The notes beneath the pieces were generated by a model, which did not search any database, had not been told where the DNA came from, and was given only the letters and a program-made list of their open reading frames with translations. DNA of 64,000 bases from Epibacterium sp. Ofav1-8 (lineage in GTDB: Bacteria; Pseudomonadota; Alphaproteobacteria; Rhodobacterales; Rhodobacteraceae). Shown here one piece after another: positions 1 through 10,500 of the stretch. Each line of letters opens with the position of its first letter. Within the stretch, counting starts at the first letter, position 1. Location of the stretch: positions 124,001 to 188,000 of the forward strand of contig NZ_JAKRFD010000009.1 in the NCBI RefSeq assembly GCF_022348185.1. The letters run 5' to 3'. Made by a program: the position numbers and the translations under genes.

Positions 1-839
1 TCAACCTCAATACCGCAGGCGGCGCGGTCTCTGCCGCGCCCATTCCGCCCATCCGCCATCGCGGCCAGTCGCGCGCCCAAACCGCCACACGCATCCGCGC
101 CGGGCTGGTGGATACCGGCGGCGGCGGGGGCGCGGCCAGAAACTCGGATATTGCGCTCGATGTGCAGGTCAATGCCCCAAACCGCATCTTTGCCCGGGGG
201 CGCGGCCTCAATGCGGAGCTGGGCGGCACGATCAACGTCCGGGGCACTACGTCGAATATCGCGCCCTCCGGCCAGATCGGGCTTATCCGCGGCACCTTCG
301 ATATTCTGGGACGTCGGCTCAATCTGGATGAGGGTCGCATCACGCTGCTCGGAGACCTGAAACCCTATCTGGAGTTCATCTCGACCGCCAATACGGAACA
401 GGGCACCGCCACCCTGTCGATCTCCGGCCGTATCGACGGCCCTGAAATCAAGGTGACCTCAGAGCCACCGCGCCCCAGCGAAGAAGCCCTGGCACTGCTG
501 TTGTTCGGCGACAATATCCAGGACATCTCGCCGCTGGCGCTGGCACGGCTGGCCGGGTCCGCGCTCACGCTCAGCGGGCGCGGCGGCGGCGCGCAAAAGG
601 CGCTGCGGGACACCACCGGCGCGGACAATGTCGACATCGGGGCCAACAACCTCGGTGTCGGGCAGCTCGGTCTGGGCGGGTACCTTGCGGACAATGTCTA
701 TACCGATCTGAACGTCACCGCCGAAGGGGACAGCGAACTCACCATCAACCTCGACCTGACCAAATCCCTGACCGTGACCGGCAAGGCCGACAGTGTCGGT
801 GAAACCGGCCTCGGCCTCTATTTCAAACGGGACTACTGA
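1..839 (+). CDS. tamB: TamB-like translocation/assembly module protein, C-terminal part (5' end outside window)
   Basis: The frame is open from the first complete codon (base 3) to the stop at 837-839, so this is the 3' end of a longer gene. The visible ~278 residues match the C-terminal TamB (DUF490) domain: a run of beta-strand sequence with the family-typical stretches GQIGLIRGTFDILGRR, GRITLLGD and LLFGDNI, and a terminal GLGLYFKRDY ending in an aromatic, outer-membrane-type strand. TamB is an inner-membrane-anchored periplasmic protein that works with the Omp85 protein TamA and is implicated in autotransporter assembly and phospholipid movement to the outer membrane. TamA would be expected upstream, outside the window. 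The gene lies 80 bases before a glycosyltransferase on the same strand, but nothing shows it belongs functionally to the polysaccharide locus. Confidence 0.85.
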   Translation, partial: NLNTAGGAVSAAPIPPIRHRGQSRAQTATRIRAGLVDTGGGGGAARNSDIALDVQVNAPNRIFARGRGLNAELGGTINVRGTTSNIAPSGQIGLIRGTFDILGRRLNLDEGRITLLGDLKPYLEFISTANTEQGTATLSISGRIDGPEIKVTSEPPRPSEEALALLLFGDNIQDISPLALARLAGSALTLSGRGGGAQKALRDTTGADNVDIGANNLGVGQLGLGGYLADNVYTDLNVTAEGDSELTINLDLTKSLTVTGKADSVGETGLGLYFKRDY

Positions 840-919
840 CCCTTTGAACCAGTTGCATTGCCGGGCAGGTCACGTAGGGTCGAACCAGGGCTCGCCAGGA
901 GCCGTAATGCGCGAGACCC

Positions 920-1909
920 ATGACTGACGCTTCCTGTTCCGCCACCGCCGCCCGTTTTGCAGATGTCGATGCCGTGGTGATCGGCCGCAACGAGGGCGCG
1001 CGGCTGGTCGCGTGCCTCCAGAGCCTGTCCGGGCAGGTCAATCGCATCATCTATGTGGACAGCGGTTCCACCGATGGATCGCTTCAGGCGGCAGAGGCGC
1101 TTGGGGCAGAAATCGTGTCGCTGGACATGTCCCTGCCCTTTACCGCCGCGCGCGCCCGCAATGCCGGGTTGGAGCGCCTGAACGCGGGGCACGCGGGGGC
1201 CCTGGTCCAGTTTCTGGATGGCGATTGCAGCCTGGTGTCCGACTGGCTGCCTGCGGCGGTTGCGTTCCTTGCTGACCGCCCGGATGTGGCGGTGGTCTGC
1301 GGGCGGCGACGCGAAGACGCGCCCGATGTCAGCATCTACAACCACCTGTGTGATCTGGAATGGGATACGCCCGTGGGCGAAGCGACGGCCTGTGGCGGCG
1401 ACGCCCTGATGCGCCGCAGCGCCGTGGGTCAGGTTGGCGGCTACCGGGACAGCCTCATCGCAGGTGAGGAGCCGGAAATGTGCCTGCGCCTGCGCCGGGC
1501 GGGATGGAAGATCTGGCGCATCGACGCGGAAATGACCCGGCACGATGCCCGCATGACGCGGTTCGGGCAATGGTGGAACCGAAGCCGCCGCGCCGGCCAT
1601 GCCTTTGCCGAAGGCGCGTATCTGCATGGCGCGCCCCCCGAACGGCACTGGGTTGCGGAAACCCGCCGCGCCCTCGTCTGGGGGGCACTGTTGCCGGTGG
1701 TGATGCTCACCCTGCTTGCGATTGCGCCGCCTGCGGCAGGGCTTGTCGCACTGGCCTATCCGGCGCAATTCCTGCGGCTGTCACTGCGGGACGGGCCAAA
1801 ACGGGCGTGGTTTTCGATCCTCGGCAAGTTTGCCGAGGCCCTGGGCGTGTGCGAGTTTCACCTCAACCGGATACGCGGGCGGCATCGCGGGCTGATCGAA
1901 TACAAATAG
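920..1909 (+). CDS. Family 2 glycosyltransferase with C-terminal membrane segment
   Basis: A 329-residue GT-A fold glycosyltransferase. The N-terminal nucleotide-binding strand reads AVVIGRNEGARL, followed by VDSGSTDGS and the metal-binding motif FLDGD near residue 100. A GGDALMRR stretch and GEEPEMCLRLRRAGW form the acceptor-side ED/QxxRW-like region. A hydrophobic stretch around residues 255-290 suggests membrane attachment, as in ExoA-like enzymes that extend lipid-linked sugars on the cytoplasmic face. Its neighbours are a WecG-type transferase, whose stop codon lies one base from this one on the opposite strand, and a Wzy-like polymerase, so a role in repeat-unit assembly is likely. Donor and acceptor sugars cannot be read from sequence. 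The Shine-Dalgarno is weak (GAG about 8 bases upstream). Confidence 0.85.
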   Translation: MTDASCSATAARFADVDAVVIGRNEGARLVACLQSLSGQVNRIIYVDSGSTDGSLQAAEALGAEIVSLDMSLPFTAARARNAGLERLNAGHAGALVQFLDGDCSLVSDWLPAAVAFLADRPDVAVVCGRRREDAPDVSIYNHLCDLEWDTPVGEATACGGDALMRRSAVGQVGGYRDSLIAGEEPEMCLRLRRAGWKIWRIDAEMTRHDARMTRFGQWWNRSRRAGHAFAEGAYLHGAPPERHWVAETRRALVWGALLPVVMLTLLAIAPPAAGLVALAYPAQFLRLSLRDGPKRAWFSILGKFAEALGVCEFHLNRIRGRHRGLIEYK

Positions 1910-1910
1910 G

Positions 1911-2681
1911 CTAGTCCGCGGCGGGACCCGCCCGCAGCCGCAATCGCAGGGCCTGCAGGATCTGACGCGGCAGAATCGCAAAGCATTTCGCATAGCGGGG
2001 CAGCAGGCGCATCGGGTTGCTCAGCATGCGCCAGAGCCATTCCATCGCCAGTCCCCGCACCCAACGCGGGGCCCGCGTCTGCGCCCCCGCAACAAAATCC
2101 AGCCCCGCCCCGATGGACGCAAAGCCCACCGCCGGGGCCAGCTGCCGCCCGAGTTGCGCGAATTGTTCCTGCTTGGGCGCGCCGAGGGCAATAAAACACA
2201 AGCCGATGTCATGCTCGGCCAGCTCCGCCAGGATCTGCCGCGCCTCTTCCCCCTCGGGGTCGAAGTTTCGGCTGGGCGCATGTGTATAGGCCACCTCCAG
2301 CCCGCGCACACGCTGCATCAATTCCGCCCGCGCCTGCGTCAGGACAGACGCGGTCGAGCCGACAAACGCGACTTTGACACCAGCCTCTGCCGCCAGCGCG
2401 CACAGGGGGACCACCAGATCCGACCCCGGCATCAGTTCCACCGGGCGCCCCGCCAGTCGCGACAGCCACACGATGGGCCGACCATCGGCGACGACAAAAT
2501 CTTGCGCCCGGTAGGCGGTCAGAAAGGCGGTATTTTCGGAAAGCTTCACCAGATGGTCCAGGTTCACCGTTGCCAGCGCAAAGCCCTCCGAACGCCCGAA
2601 CCGGCGTTTCAGAGTTTTTGTGAGCGCAGTCCTGTCCGCCACATTGACCGCAACTGTCTGATTGTTGAACACAAAGTGCAT
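1911..2681 (-). CDS. WecG/TagA/CpsF family glycosyltransferase
   Basis: About 256 residues, the normal length of the WecG/TagA/CpsF (GT26) family, which adds a sugar such as ManNAc(A) or glucose to a lipid-linked sugar in capsule, teichoic acid or ECA synthesis. Family signatures visible are VVADGRPIVWLSR with the active-site Asp, the LGAPKQEQF loop, GLDFVAG and the terminal RAPRWVRGLAMEWLWR followed by NPMRLLPRY. I chose ATG 2681 because AAGGTGA lies about 11 bases upstream on the minus strand; a GTG at 2696 in the same frame overlaps that sequence and is less likely. It is convergent with the preceding glycosyltransferase, leaving a single base between the two stop codons and no room for a separate terminator. 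Confidence 0.85.
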   Translation of the reverse strand: MHFVFNNQTVAVNVADRTALTKTLKRRFGRSEGFALATVNLDHLVKLSENTAFLTAYRAQDFVVADGRPIVWLSRLAGRPVELMPGSDLVVPLCALAAEAGVKVAFVGSTASVLTQARAELMQRVRGLEVAYTHAPSRNFDPEGEEARQILAELAEHDIGLCFIALGAPKQEQFAQLGRQLAPAVGFASIGAGLDFVAGAQTRAPRWVRGLAMEWLWRMLSNPMRLLPRYAKCFAILPRQILQALRLRLRAGPAAD

Positions 2682-2801
2682 GGCGATTCGGTTCACCTTT
2701 TGGGCTGATGATCCTGTTCTTTACGAAATTTCGTGAAGTCTGTGGCAGATCTTTCGGTTATCAATAGAACTGAATTCAGGTCGAAGTGGGGCGAAAAATA
2801 G

Positions 2802-4268
2802 GTGCCTAACGCAATTGCCTTTGCGATGTTGCTGGCCTGGCCGGTTGCGACGCTGGTGTTTTTCCAGCGGTTGCCGCTGCACCGGGCGATCCTGCTGTGC
2901 CTGGTGGGCGGCTATCTCATATTGCCCCCGACGGCGGCCTTCGACCTGCCGCTTGTTCCCGATCTCGACAAATTCTCGATCAGTTCGATCATGGCGCTGG
3001 TGGGGTGTCTGTTTGTCGCCAAGGAACCGGTTCCCCTCTTGCCCAAAGCGCTGTTCATGCGCCTGCTGGTGGCGATATTCGTGCTCTGCGCCATTCCGAC
3101 GGTGCTGACCAATTCGGACCGGATCATCTTTGAATCCGTGCCCAACTCCGCTCCGATCATCTTCTACAACTCCGAACTGCCGGGCTTGCGACTGCGCGAC
3201 CTGGGGTCGGTGATGATGGGGCAGATCATCGTGCTGATCCCCTTTTTCATCGCCCGCCGGCATCTGTCCACGCCCGAAGCGCATCGGGAGCTGCTGATCG
3301 CCTTCTGCGTTGCGGGACTGGCCTATTCCATCCCGGCGCTGATCGAAATCCGCCTCAGCCCGCAGATGAACGTCTGGATCTACGGGTTCTTCCAGCATGA
3401 CTTTGCGCAGATGATCCGCCAGGGCGGTTATCGCCCGATCGTCTTCCTGCCCCATGCCCTGTGGTTGGCGCTTTTTGTGTTCAGCGCCCTGCTGGCGGCC
3501 ACCTCGCTGGCCCGCGTCGCCCAGGGACGCGACCGGGTGCGCTTTGTCTGGGCGGCGATCTATCTGTTTGGCCTGCTTGTCCTGTGCAAAAGTATGGCGT
3601 CGCTCTCTTATGGGCTTGCCTTTACGCCCATCGTTGCGCTCGCGTCCTACCGCCTTCAGGTTAAGCTGGCTCTGGGCATTGCGCTGATCGGTTGCATTTA
3701 TCCGATGCTGCGAAACGCCCATGTGATCCCGCTGGACACTATTCTGGCGCAGGTCGAGGCAATCAGCGAGGACCGGGCGCAATCGCTCGGGTATCGCTTT
3801 GAAAACGAGGAGGCGTTGCTGGCGCGTGCCGCCGAGAAACCGCTGTTCGGCTGGGGCGGCTGGGGGCGCAACCTGATGCGCGACGAGGAAACCGGGCGGA
3901 TTCTGACCATCCCCGATGGCCACTGGATCATTGCCTTCGGCAGCTTCGGCTGGGTTGGCTATCTGGCGGAAATGGGGCTTCTGACCGGAACGCTGGGGCT
4001 GTTGTACTGGGCCTTGAGAGGCCGACGAAACAGGGAGATCTCGCCGCATGTGGCCTGCATTTCACTGATCCTTGGAGCGACCATGGTGGATATGCTGCTG
4101 AATGATACACTGGTACCGATCACCTGGATGTGCGCCGGCGCGCTGCTCGGCTATGCGGAACGTCTCCTTCATCCGGGCATTTTTGATCCCCGTCGCCCGT
4201 TGTTTCAGGGGCGGCAGGACATTGACACACCAGCAGACGGAAAGCGTTTGAAACCCGTCATACACTAG
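2802..4268 (+). CDS. Wzy-like polysaccharide repeat-unit polymerase (O-antigen ligase/polymerase superfamily)
   Basis: A 488-residue protein with roughly ten hydrophobic membrane segments and a large soluble loop between residues ~310 and ~375. The loop reads GYRFENEEALLARA ... PLFGWGGWGRNLM, a pattern typical of the EpsK/Wzy/WaaL-type periplasmic loop, including the conserved LFGWG. It would polymerise flipped repeat units at the periplasmic face of the inner membrane. GTG 2802 directly follows an in-frame stop and is the longest possible start; ATG 2826 is an alternative. Overall sequence conservation in this family is poor, so the call rests on topology, the LFGWG motif and the EPS context. 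A 236-bp gap follows before the PKS gene. Confidence 0.8.
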   Translation: MPNAIAFAMLLAWPVATLVFFQRLPLHRAILLCLVGGYLILPPTAAFDLPLVPDLDKFSISSIMALVGCLFVAKEPVPLLPKALFMRLLVAIFVLCAIPTVLTNSDRIIFESVPNSAPIIFYNSELPGLRLRDLGSVMMGQIIVLIPFFIARRHLSTPEAHRELLIAFCVAGLAYSIPALIEIRLSPQMNVWIYGFFQHDFAQMIRQGGYRPIVFLPHALWLALFVFSALLAATSLARVAQGRDRVRFVWAAIYLFGLLVLCKSMASLSYGLAFTPIVALASYRLQVKLALGIALIGCIYPMLRNAHVIPLDTILAQVEAISEDRAQSLGYRFENEEALLARAAEKPLFGWGGWGRNLMRDEETGRILTIPDGHWIIAFGSFGWVGYLAEMGLLTGTLGLLYWALRGRRNREISPHVACISLILGATMVDMLLNDTLVPITWMCAGALLGYAERLLHPGIFDPRRPLFQGRQDIDTPADGKRLKPVIH

Positions 4269-4504
4269 TCGCAAAGCATGCGCGGGCATCCGAGAGATCG
4301 CAATTTGGCCACAATGGCTCCTCTTACCTGCCCAAGATGTTTCGCAAAATTCGCTTATGTCGACTGGTGCAGCACAGGACCATGACCGGCCATAACGGGG
4401 CAGGACGGGGCCCGACGGTGACAACGCTGTATGCCGCCCATGCGGCGGCGGTATGAACAGAAGAGTAGCGGTGGGGGCGCCGCCTTGATTTTGGGGGCCA
4501 TAGT

Positions 4505-7500
4505 TTGGGGCGAGAACACAACAGCGCAAATGCAGTCAGCGGAGGAGGCTTCTCCGCCGATGATATTGCCGTGGTCGGCATGTCGGTCACCCTGCCCGGC
4601 GCATCCTCCATCCGCGCCTTCTGGGCCAATCTGCGCGATGGCATTGAGTCAATCGAGGTCGTCGACGAAGACAGCCTGCTCGCAGCCGGCGAACGCGCCG
4701 AAACCTTGCGCGATCCCAACTACGTGCCCGCCTCGGCCCGGCTGCAAGGCTTTGACGAATTTGACGCGGAGTTCTTTGGCTTTTCGCCCAAAGAGGCCGC
4801 GATCCTCGACCCGCAACACCGCAAGTTCCTCGAGGTCGCATGGGGCGCGATGGAGGATGCCGGTCACACCCCCGAGAGCCTGAAAGGCCAGGTCGGTGTC
4901 TATGCGGGCTGCGGCATGGGCAGCTATTTCTATTTCAACATCTGCTCGAACCCGGATCTGGTCGATGACGTGGGCATGTTCCTCTTGCGCCACACCGGCA
5001 ACGACAAGGATTTCCTGACCACGCGCGTCAGCCATGTCTTTGATCTCAAGGGACCATCGGTCAACGTGCAGACCGCCTGCTCCACCTCGCTGGTGGCGAT
5101 CCACTACGCCGCCGAGGCATTGCGCAAGGGCGAATGCGATATGGCGCTGGCCGGTGGCGTGACGATCGAACTGCCGCAGGGGCGCGGCTACCTCTACAAG
5201 GAAAACGAGATCCTGTCGCCCGACGGCCATTGCCACGCCTTTGACCACCGCGCGCAGGGCACGGTGTTCGGCTCTGGCGCGGGGGCCGTGGCGCTCCGGC
5301 GTCTCGGCGATGCGGTGGCCGATGGTGACCACATCTGGGCGGTCATCAAAGGCTCTGCGATCAACAACGATGGCGCGGCCAAGGCGGGATATCTGGCCCC
5401 TTCGGTGGATGGGCAATCCGCAGCGGTGCGCAAGGCGCTGACGGCTGCGCGGGTGAACCCCGAGACCATCGATTACGTCGAATGCCACGGCACCGGCACC
5501 TATATCGGCGACCCGATCGAGGTTGCCGCCCTTACGGACGCCTACCGCGACGGTACCGATGCAAAGGGCTATTGCCGGATCGGATCGGTCAAAACCAACA
5601 TCGGCCATCTGGACACGGCAGCTGGCGTGGCGGGGTTTGTGAAAACTGCACTCGCGCTGGAGAACAAATCGCTGCCGCCGTCGCTGGGGTATGAAAAACC
5701 CAATCCGACCATCGACTTTGAAACCTCGCCCTTCCGCGTGAACGATACGCTCTGCCCGTGGATTTCGCACAAAGGACCCCGGCGCGCCGCTGTGAATGCC
5801 CTTGGTGTCGGCGGCACCAATGCCCATGCGATCCTCGAAGAGGCCCCGGTGCGCGCGCCCTCCGAGGAAAGCGATTTCCCGTTTCAGGTGCTCTGTATTT
5901 CAGGCCAGACCAAGGCCGCGCTGGAGGCAAACACGCAGAACCTCGCGACCTACCTGCGCGCCAACCCCGATGTGGAGCTGGCGGATGTGGCCTACACGCT
6001 CAAGGAAGGTCGCCGCGGCTTTGCCAAACGTCGCGTGGTGGTGGCCGAAACCGCGACGGACGCCGCCGACATGCTGGAAGCCGCGAACCCGCGGGAGGTC
6101 TTCACCCACGGCCATCTCGGTGCGCATCCCGAGGTCGTGTTTATGTTCCCCGGCGGGGGCGCGCAATTTGCAGGCATGGCGCGCGACCTCTATGAGACGG
6201 AGCCGGTGTTTGCCGACTGGATGGATCAGGGGCTGGACCATCTGGAAAAGAGCCTCGATTTCGACATCCGCGCCCTGTGGTTGCCGGACCCCGGCGAGGA
6301 GACAAATGCTGATGCGGCGCTGCTGAAACCCTCGGTGCAATTGCCGCTCATCATGATCGTGGAATATGCGCTGGCGCAGCTCTGGATCAGCTGGGGCGTC
6401 CGGCCTGCCGCCATGGTGGGCCATTCCATGGGTGAAAACACTGCCGCCTGTCTGGCCGGTGTCATGAACTTTGAGGATTGCATCGACCTGGTGCAACTGC
6501 GGGGACGACTGTTTGACACGGTCGAGCCGGGCGGCATGTTGTCGATCTCGCTGCCGCTCTCTGAGGTCGAGACACTTGTGGGCGCGGATCTCGACATCGC
6601 CAGCGTAAACGCGCCCGAACTAACCGCTGTATCCGGCCCGAATGATCGCCTGGAGGCGCTGGCCGAGGACCTGCGCGCCCGCGATGTGGAGTTCCAGCGT
6701 ATCCCCATCGACATCGCCGCCCACAGCCGCATGCTGGAGCCGATCCTCGCGGCCTATGGCGATTTCCTGCGCCGTCTCGATCTGCAACCGCCGAACCTGC
6801 CGGTGATGTCGAACCGCACCGGCCAGCCGCTGACGCCGGAACAGGCCACCAGCGCCGACTACTGGGTTGAGCAACTGCGCAATACCGTGCGTTTTGCCGA
6901 TTGCATCGAAACGCTCGCAACCACCAAGGGCCGCGTCTACCTGGAGGTCGGCCCCGGCAAGGCCCTCAGCGCCTTGGCACAAATGTCGCCACAGGTTGCC
7001 TCCGGTCAGGTGCTCAGCTCTCTGCGTCACCCGGAACAGGATATCGCGGATGATGCCTATTTCTTTGGCATCATCGGCCGTCTCTGGGCCTGCGGGGTCG
7101 AGGCCGACTGGCCTCAGATCTGGGGCGATGCTCGCCGCAACCGCCTGAGCCTGCCCACCTATGCGTTCCAGCGTAGCCGCTATTTCATCGAACCCGGAAA
7201 GTCGGTGCAAGCGCCCGAGGTTGCCTTGCCCGCACGGCACGCGGACATTGCCGATTGGGGCTACCGCCCGGTCTGGCGGCCTCGTCTGGCCGATTGCGCG
7301 CTGGATGTGGAAAACGAACTCACGCTGGAGCCGCAGACCTGGCTGATCTTTGAGGACACCGCCGGACAGGCCGCCGCCTGCGCCGAGGCACTCGTTGCCG
7401 CCGGTCATCGGGTGGCCCGCGTGCGGGCTGGGGATACCTATGCGCAGCTTGCGCCCGATCTCTATCAACTGGCCCCGGAAGAAGGCCGGTTTGGTACCGA

Positions 7501-10500
7501 GGCCCTGCTGGCGGATCTGGCCGAGGCGGATCTTCTGCCGCAGCGGATCGCGCATTTCTGGCTGGTCACCGACACCGAGGATTTCCGCCCCGGCTCCTCC
7601 TTCTTTGATCGCAACATCGAGATGGGGCTGATGTCGCTCACCGCCTTGGGACAAGCGCTGGCGCAGGCAGAACTGCCGCATCCGGTACACCTCAGTGTGC
7701 TGACCACCGGTGCTGCGCAGGTGCGCGAGGAGCCCCTGCCCTATCCGGAAAAAGCAATGATCTCCGGCCCCGCCGGTGTGATCCCGCGCGAGATCCCCGG
7801 TGTCACCGTCGCGACCTGTGACATCGAGCTGCCGCAAACCCCTGCGGGCCTCTCAGCCCTCATATCCGGCACAAAACCCGCCCCAATCACGTCGCGTCTG
7901 CTCGAAGAACTGCTGGCCGCCCCCGGCAACCACGCCGCCGCCTGGCGTGGCGAAAAACGTCTGGAGCTTGACTATCGCCCCGTACCCCTCGCGGCACCAA
8001 CGGCAGGCGATCTGCCGCTGCAAACGGGGGGGCACTACCTCATAACCGGCGGCTACGGTGGCATCGGGCTGACGATCGCAGAGCACCTGATGCAGTCGTA
8101 TGAAGCGCGCATCACGCTCCTGTCCCGCGACGCCCTGCCACCGCGTGCCGAATGGGACCGCTACCTGCGCCGCCACAGCCCGGCTGACCGGATCGCAACC
8201 CGCATTCGCGCCGTTCAAAAACTTGAGGCGACCGGACGCGGCGAAGTGCTCACGCTCAGCGCCGATGTCTGCAACCTCCAGGACATGCGCAACGCGGCAG
8301 AGGCCGCCCGCGCCGCATTTGGCCCCATCACCGGCCTGTTCCACGGTGCAGGCCATATTGCCGACGCCCCCCTTCTGGCCAAGACAGATCGCCAGATCGC
8401 CGAGGTGCTCGCGCCCAAAGTGAACGGCCTGCGTGTGCTGGATCAGGTCTTCCCGGATGGCACGCTCGACCTGATGGTGCTGTTCTCCTCCTCCTCCACC
8501 GTGACGCGCCCTGCCGGGCAGGTGGATTACGTGGCCGCCAACGAATACCTCAACGCCTGGGCGAAATCCCGTCAGGGCGGGCAAACCCGCGTGATGGCCA
8601 TCGACTGGGGGATCTGGGCGGATGCCGGCATGGCAGCGGACGCTATGGCCGCCCGGCGCGGCGGCGCTGCCCCCTCGGACCCGCTGCCGTCAGAGGCCGC
8701 GCTTTGGCAGACACAAGGCTTTGATCGCTCCGGTGCACCGGTGTTCCGCAGCCGTTTTGACGCGCGCCGCGACTGGCTTCTGGACGATCACCGCACCCAT
8801 GATGGCACCGCCCTGATCCCCGGCACCGGCAATATCGAGCTGATTGTCGAAGGGCTGGATGCGCTCGGCAGCACCGCGCCCTACGAAATCCGGGACCTCT
8901 ATTTCCTGCAACCCTTTGTGGTTGAGGATCATATGCCACGCGAGGCGGTGATGCATCTGAGGCCCGGCGCTGCAGGCTATGAGGTGCAAATCCACGCGGA
9001 AACGACGGAGGGATATGCACGCACGGCGCAGGCTGAGGTGGTGACGCTGGACCACAGTGCCGCCACGACACTGGATCTGAATGCGATCTCCGCGCGCTGC
9101 ACGCCGCAAGAGGCAGATGTCGCGGGCGGACGCATCAGGTCCCCGCAAGAAGCCAACCTGCGGTTTGGTCCGCGCTGGCATGTTCTGCAATCAATGGCGC
9201 TTGGTCGGGACGAAGGGCTCGCGCAACTGTCCTTGCCTGATGTTGCAAAAAAAGACGGCGCGCTGTTGCATCCGGGGCTTCTGGATCTCGCAACCGGCTG
9301 GGCCATCGAACTTGCGCCGGGCTACGAGCCCAGCACGCTCTGGGTGCCGGTCTCCTATGGCACGATCCGGGTGCTCGCCCCGTTGACCAAGGACATCTAC
9401 AGCCATGTGCGGCTTGCGGAGGGGCAGGCCGAGCAAGGCGCCGTGTTGTTTGACATCACCCTGTCCGACCCGGCAGGGAATGTTTTGGTGGAAATCTCGC
9501 ATTTCCGCATGCAGCAGCTGAGCGGCGGCTTCAACCTTATGCCCACCCGCACCGACACCACAGCCGCCGCGCTTGGCCTGACCTCGGATGCGGAAACGCA
9601 GCCCCTGTCGCCGGACGAGCGTCGCCTGCTTGCCAATCTGGAGAATGGCATCCACACCAGCGAGGGCGGCATCGCGCTTGAACTTGCGCTCGCTGCGGGT
9701 CTGCCGCAGGTGATTGTCTCCTCGCTGGACCTCGACGCCCTGCGCCAGCAAGCAGCCACCAGCGGGCAAACCGCCCCCGAAGGTGAAGGGCAGAGCTTTG
9801 ACCGCCCCGATCTGGATACCGACTATGTCGCGCCCCGCACGGCAACCGAAGAGGCCCTCGCCGGTCATTTCGCCACCCTGCTGGGATTGTCGCAAATCGG
9901 GGTGGAGGACAGTTTCTTTGATCTGGGCGGTCATTCCCTCATCGCCGTGCGGCTCTTTGCGCAGATCAAACGCAGCTTCGGTGTCGAATTGCCGATGTCC
10001 GTGCTGTTTGATGCCCCCACCGTCGCCGCGCTGGCGGCCCGGATCGAGGCTGAAACCGGACCGATGCAGGCCCAGGGCGACACCGCAGGCGACCAAGAGG
10101 CGACACCACAGAGCTTCAGCCACCTCGTGCGCCTTGCCCCCGGCAAGGACAGCCAAGCCGCACCGATGTTCATCGTGGCGGGCATGTTTGGCAACGTGTT
10201 GAACCTGCGGCATCTGGCACAGATCCTTGGCGAGGATCGTCCGGTCTATGGGCTACAGGCGCGCGGCCTGATCGGCACGGATGAGCCGCACGAACGGATC
10301 GAGGACGCCGCCCGCGACTATATCGCCGAGATGCGACAGGTGCAGCCCGAAGGGCCTTATCTGATCGGTGGGTTTTCTGGCGGCGGCATCACCGCGTATG
10401 AGATCGCCCAGCAGCTCAAGGCCTCTGGCGAGGCGGTGGATGCGCTGGTGCTGCTGGATACGCCGCTGCCGGTGCGCCCTGACCTCAAACCCATTGACAA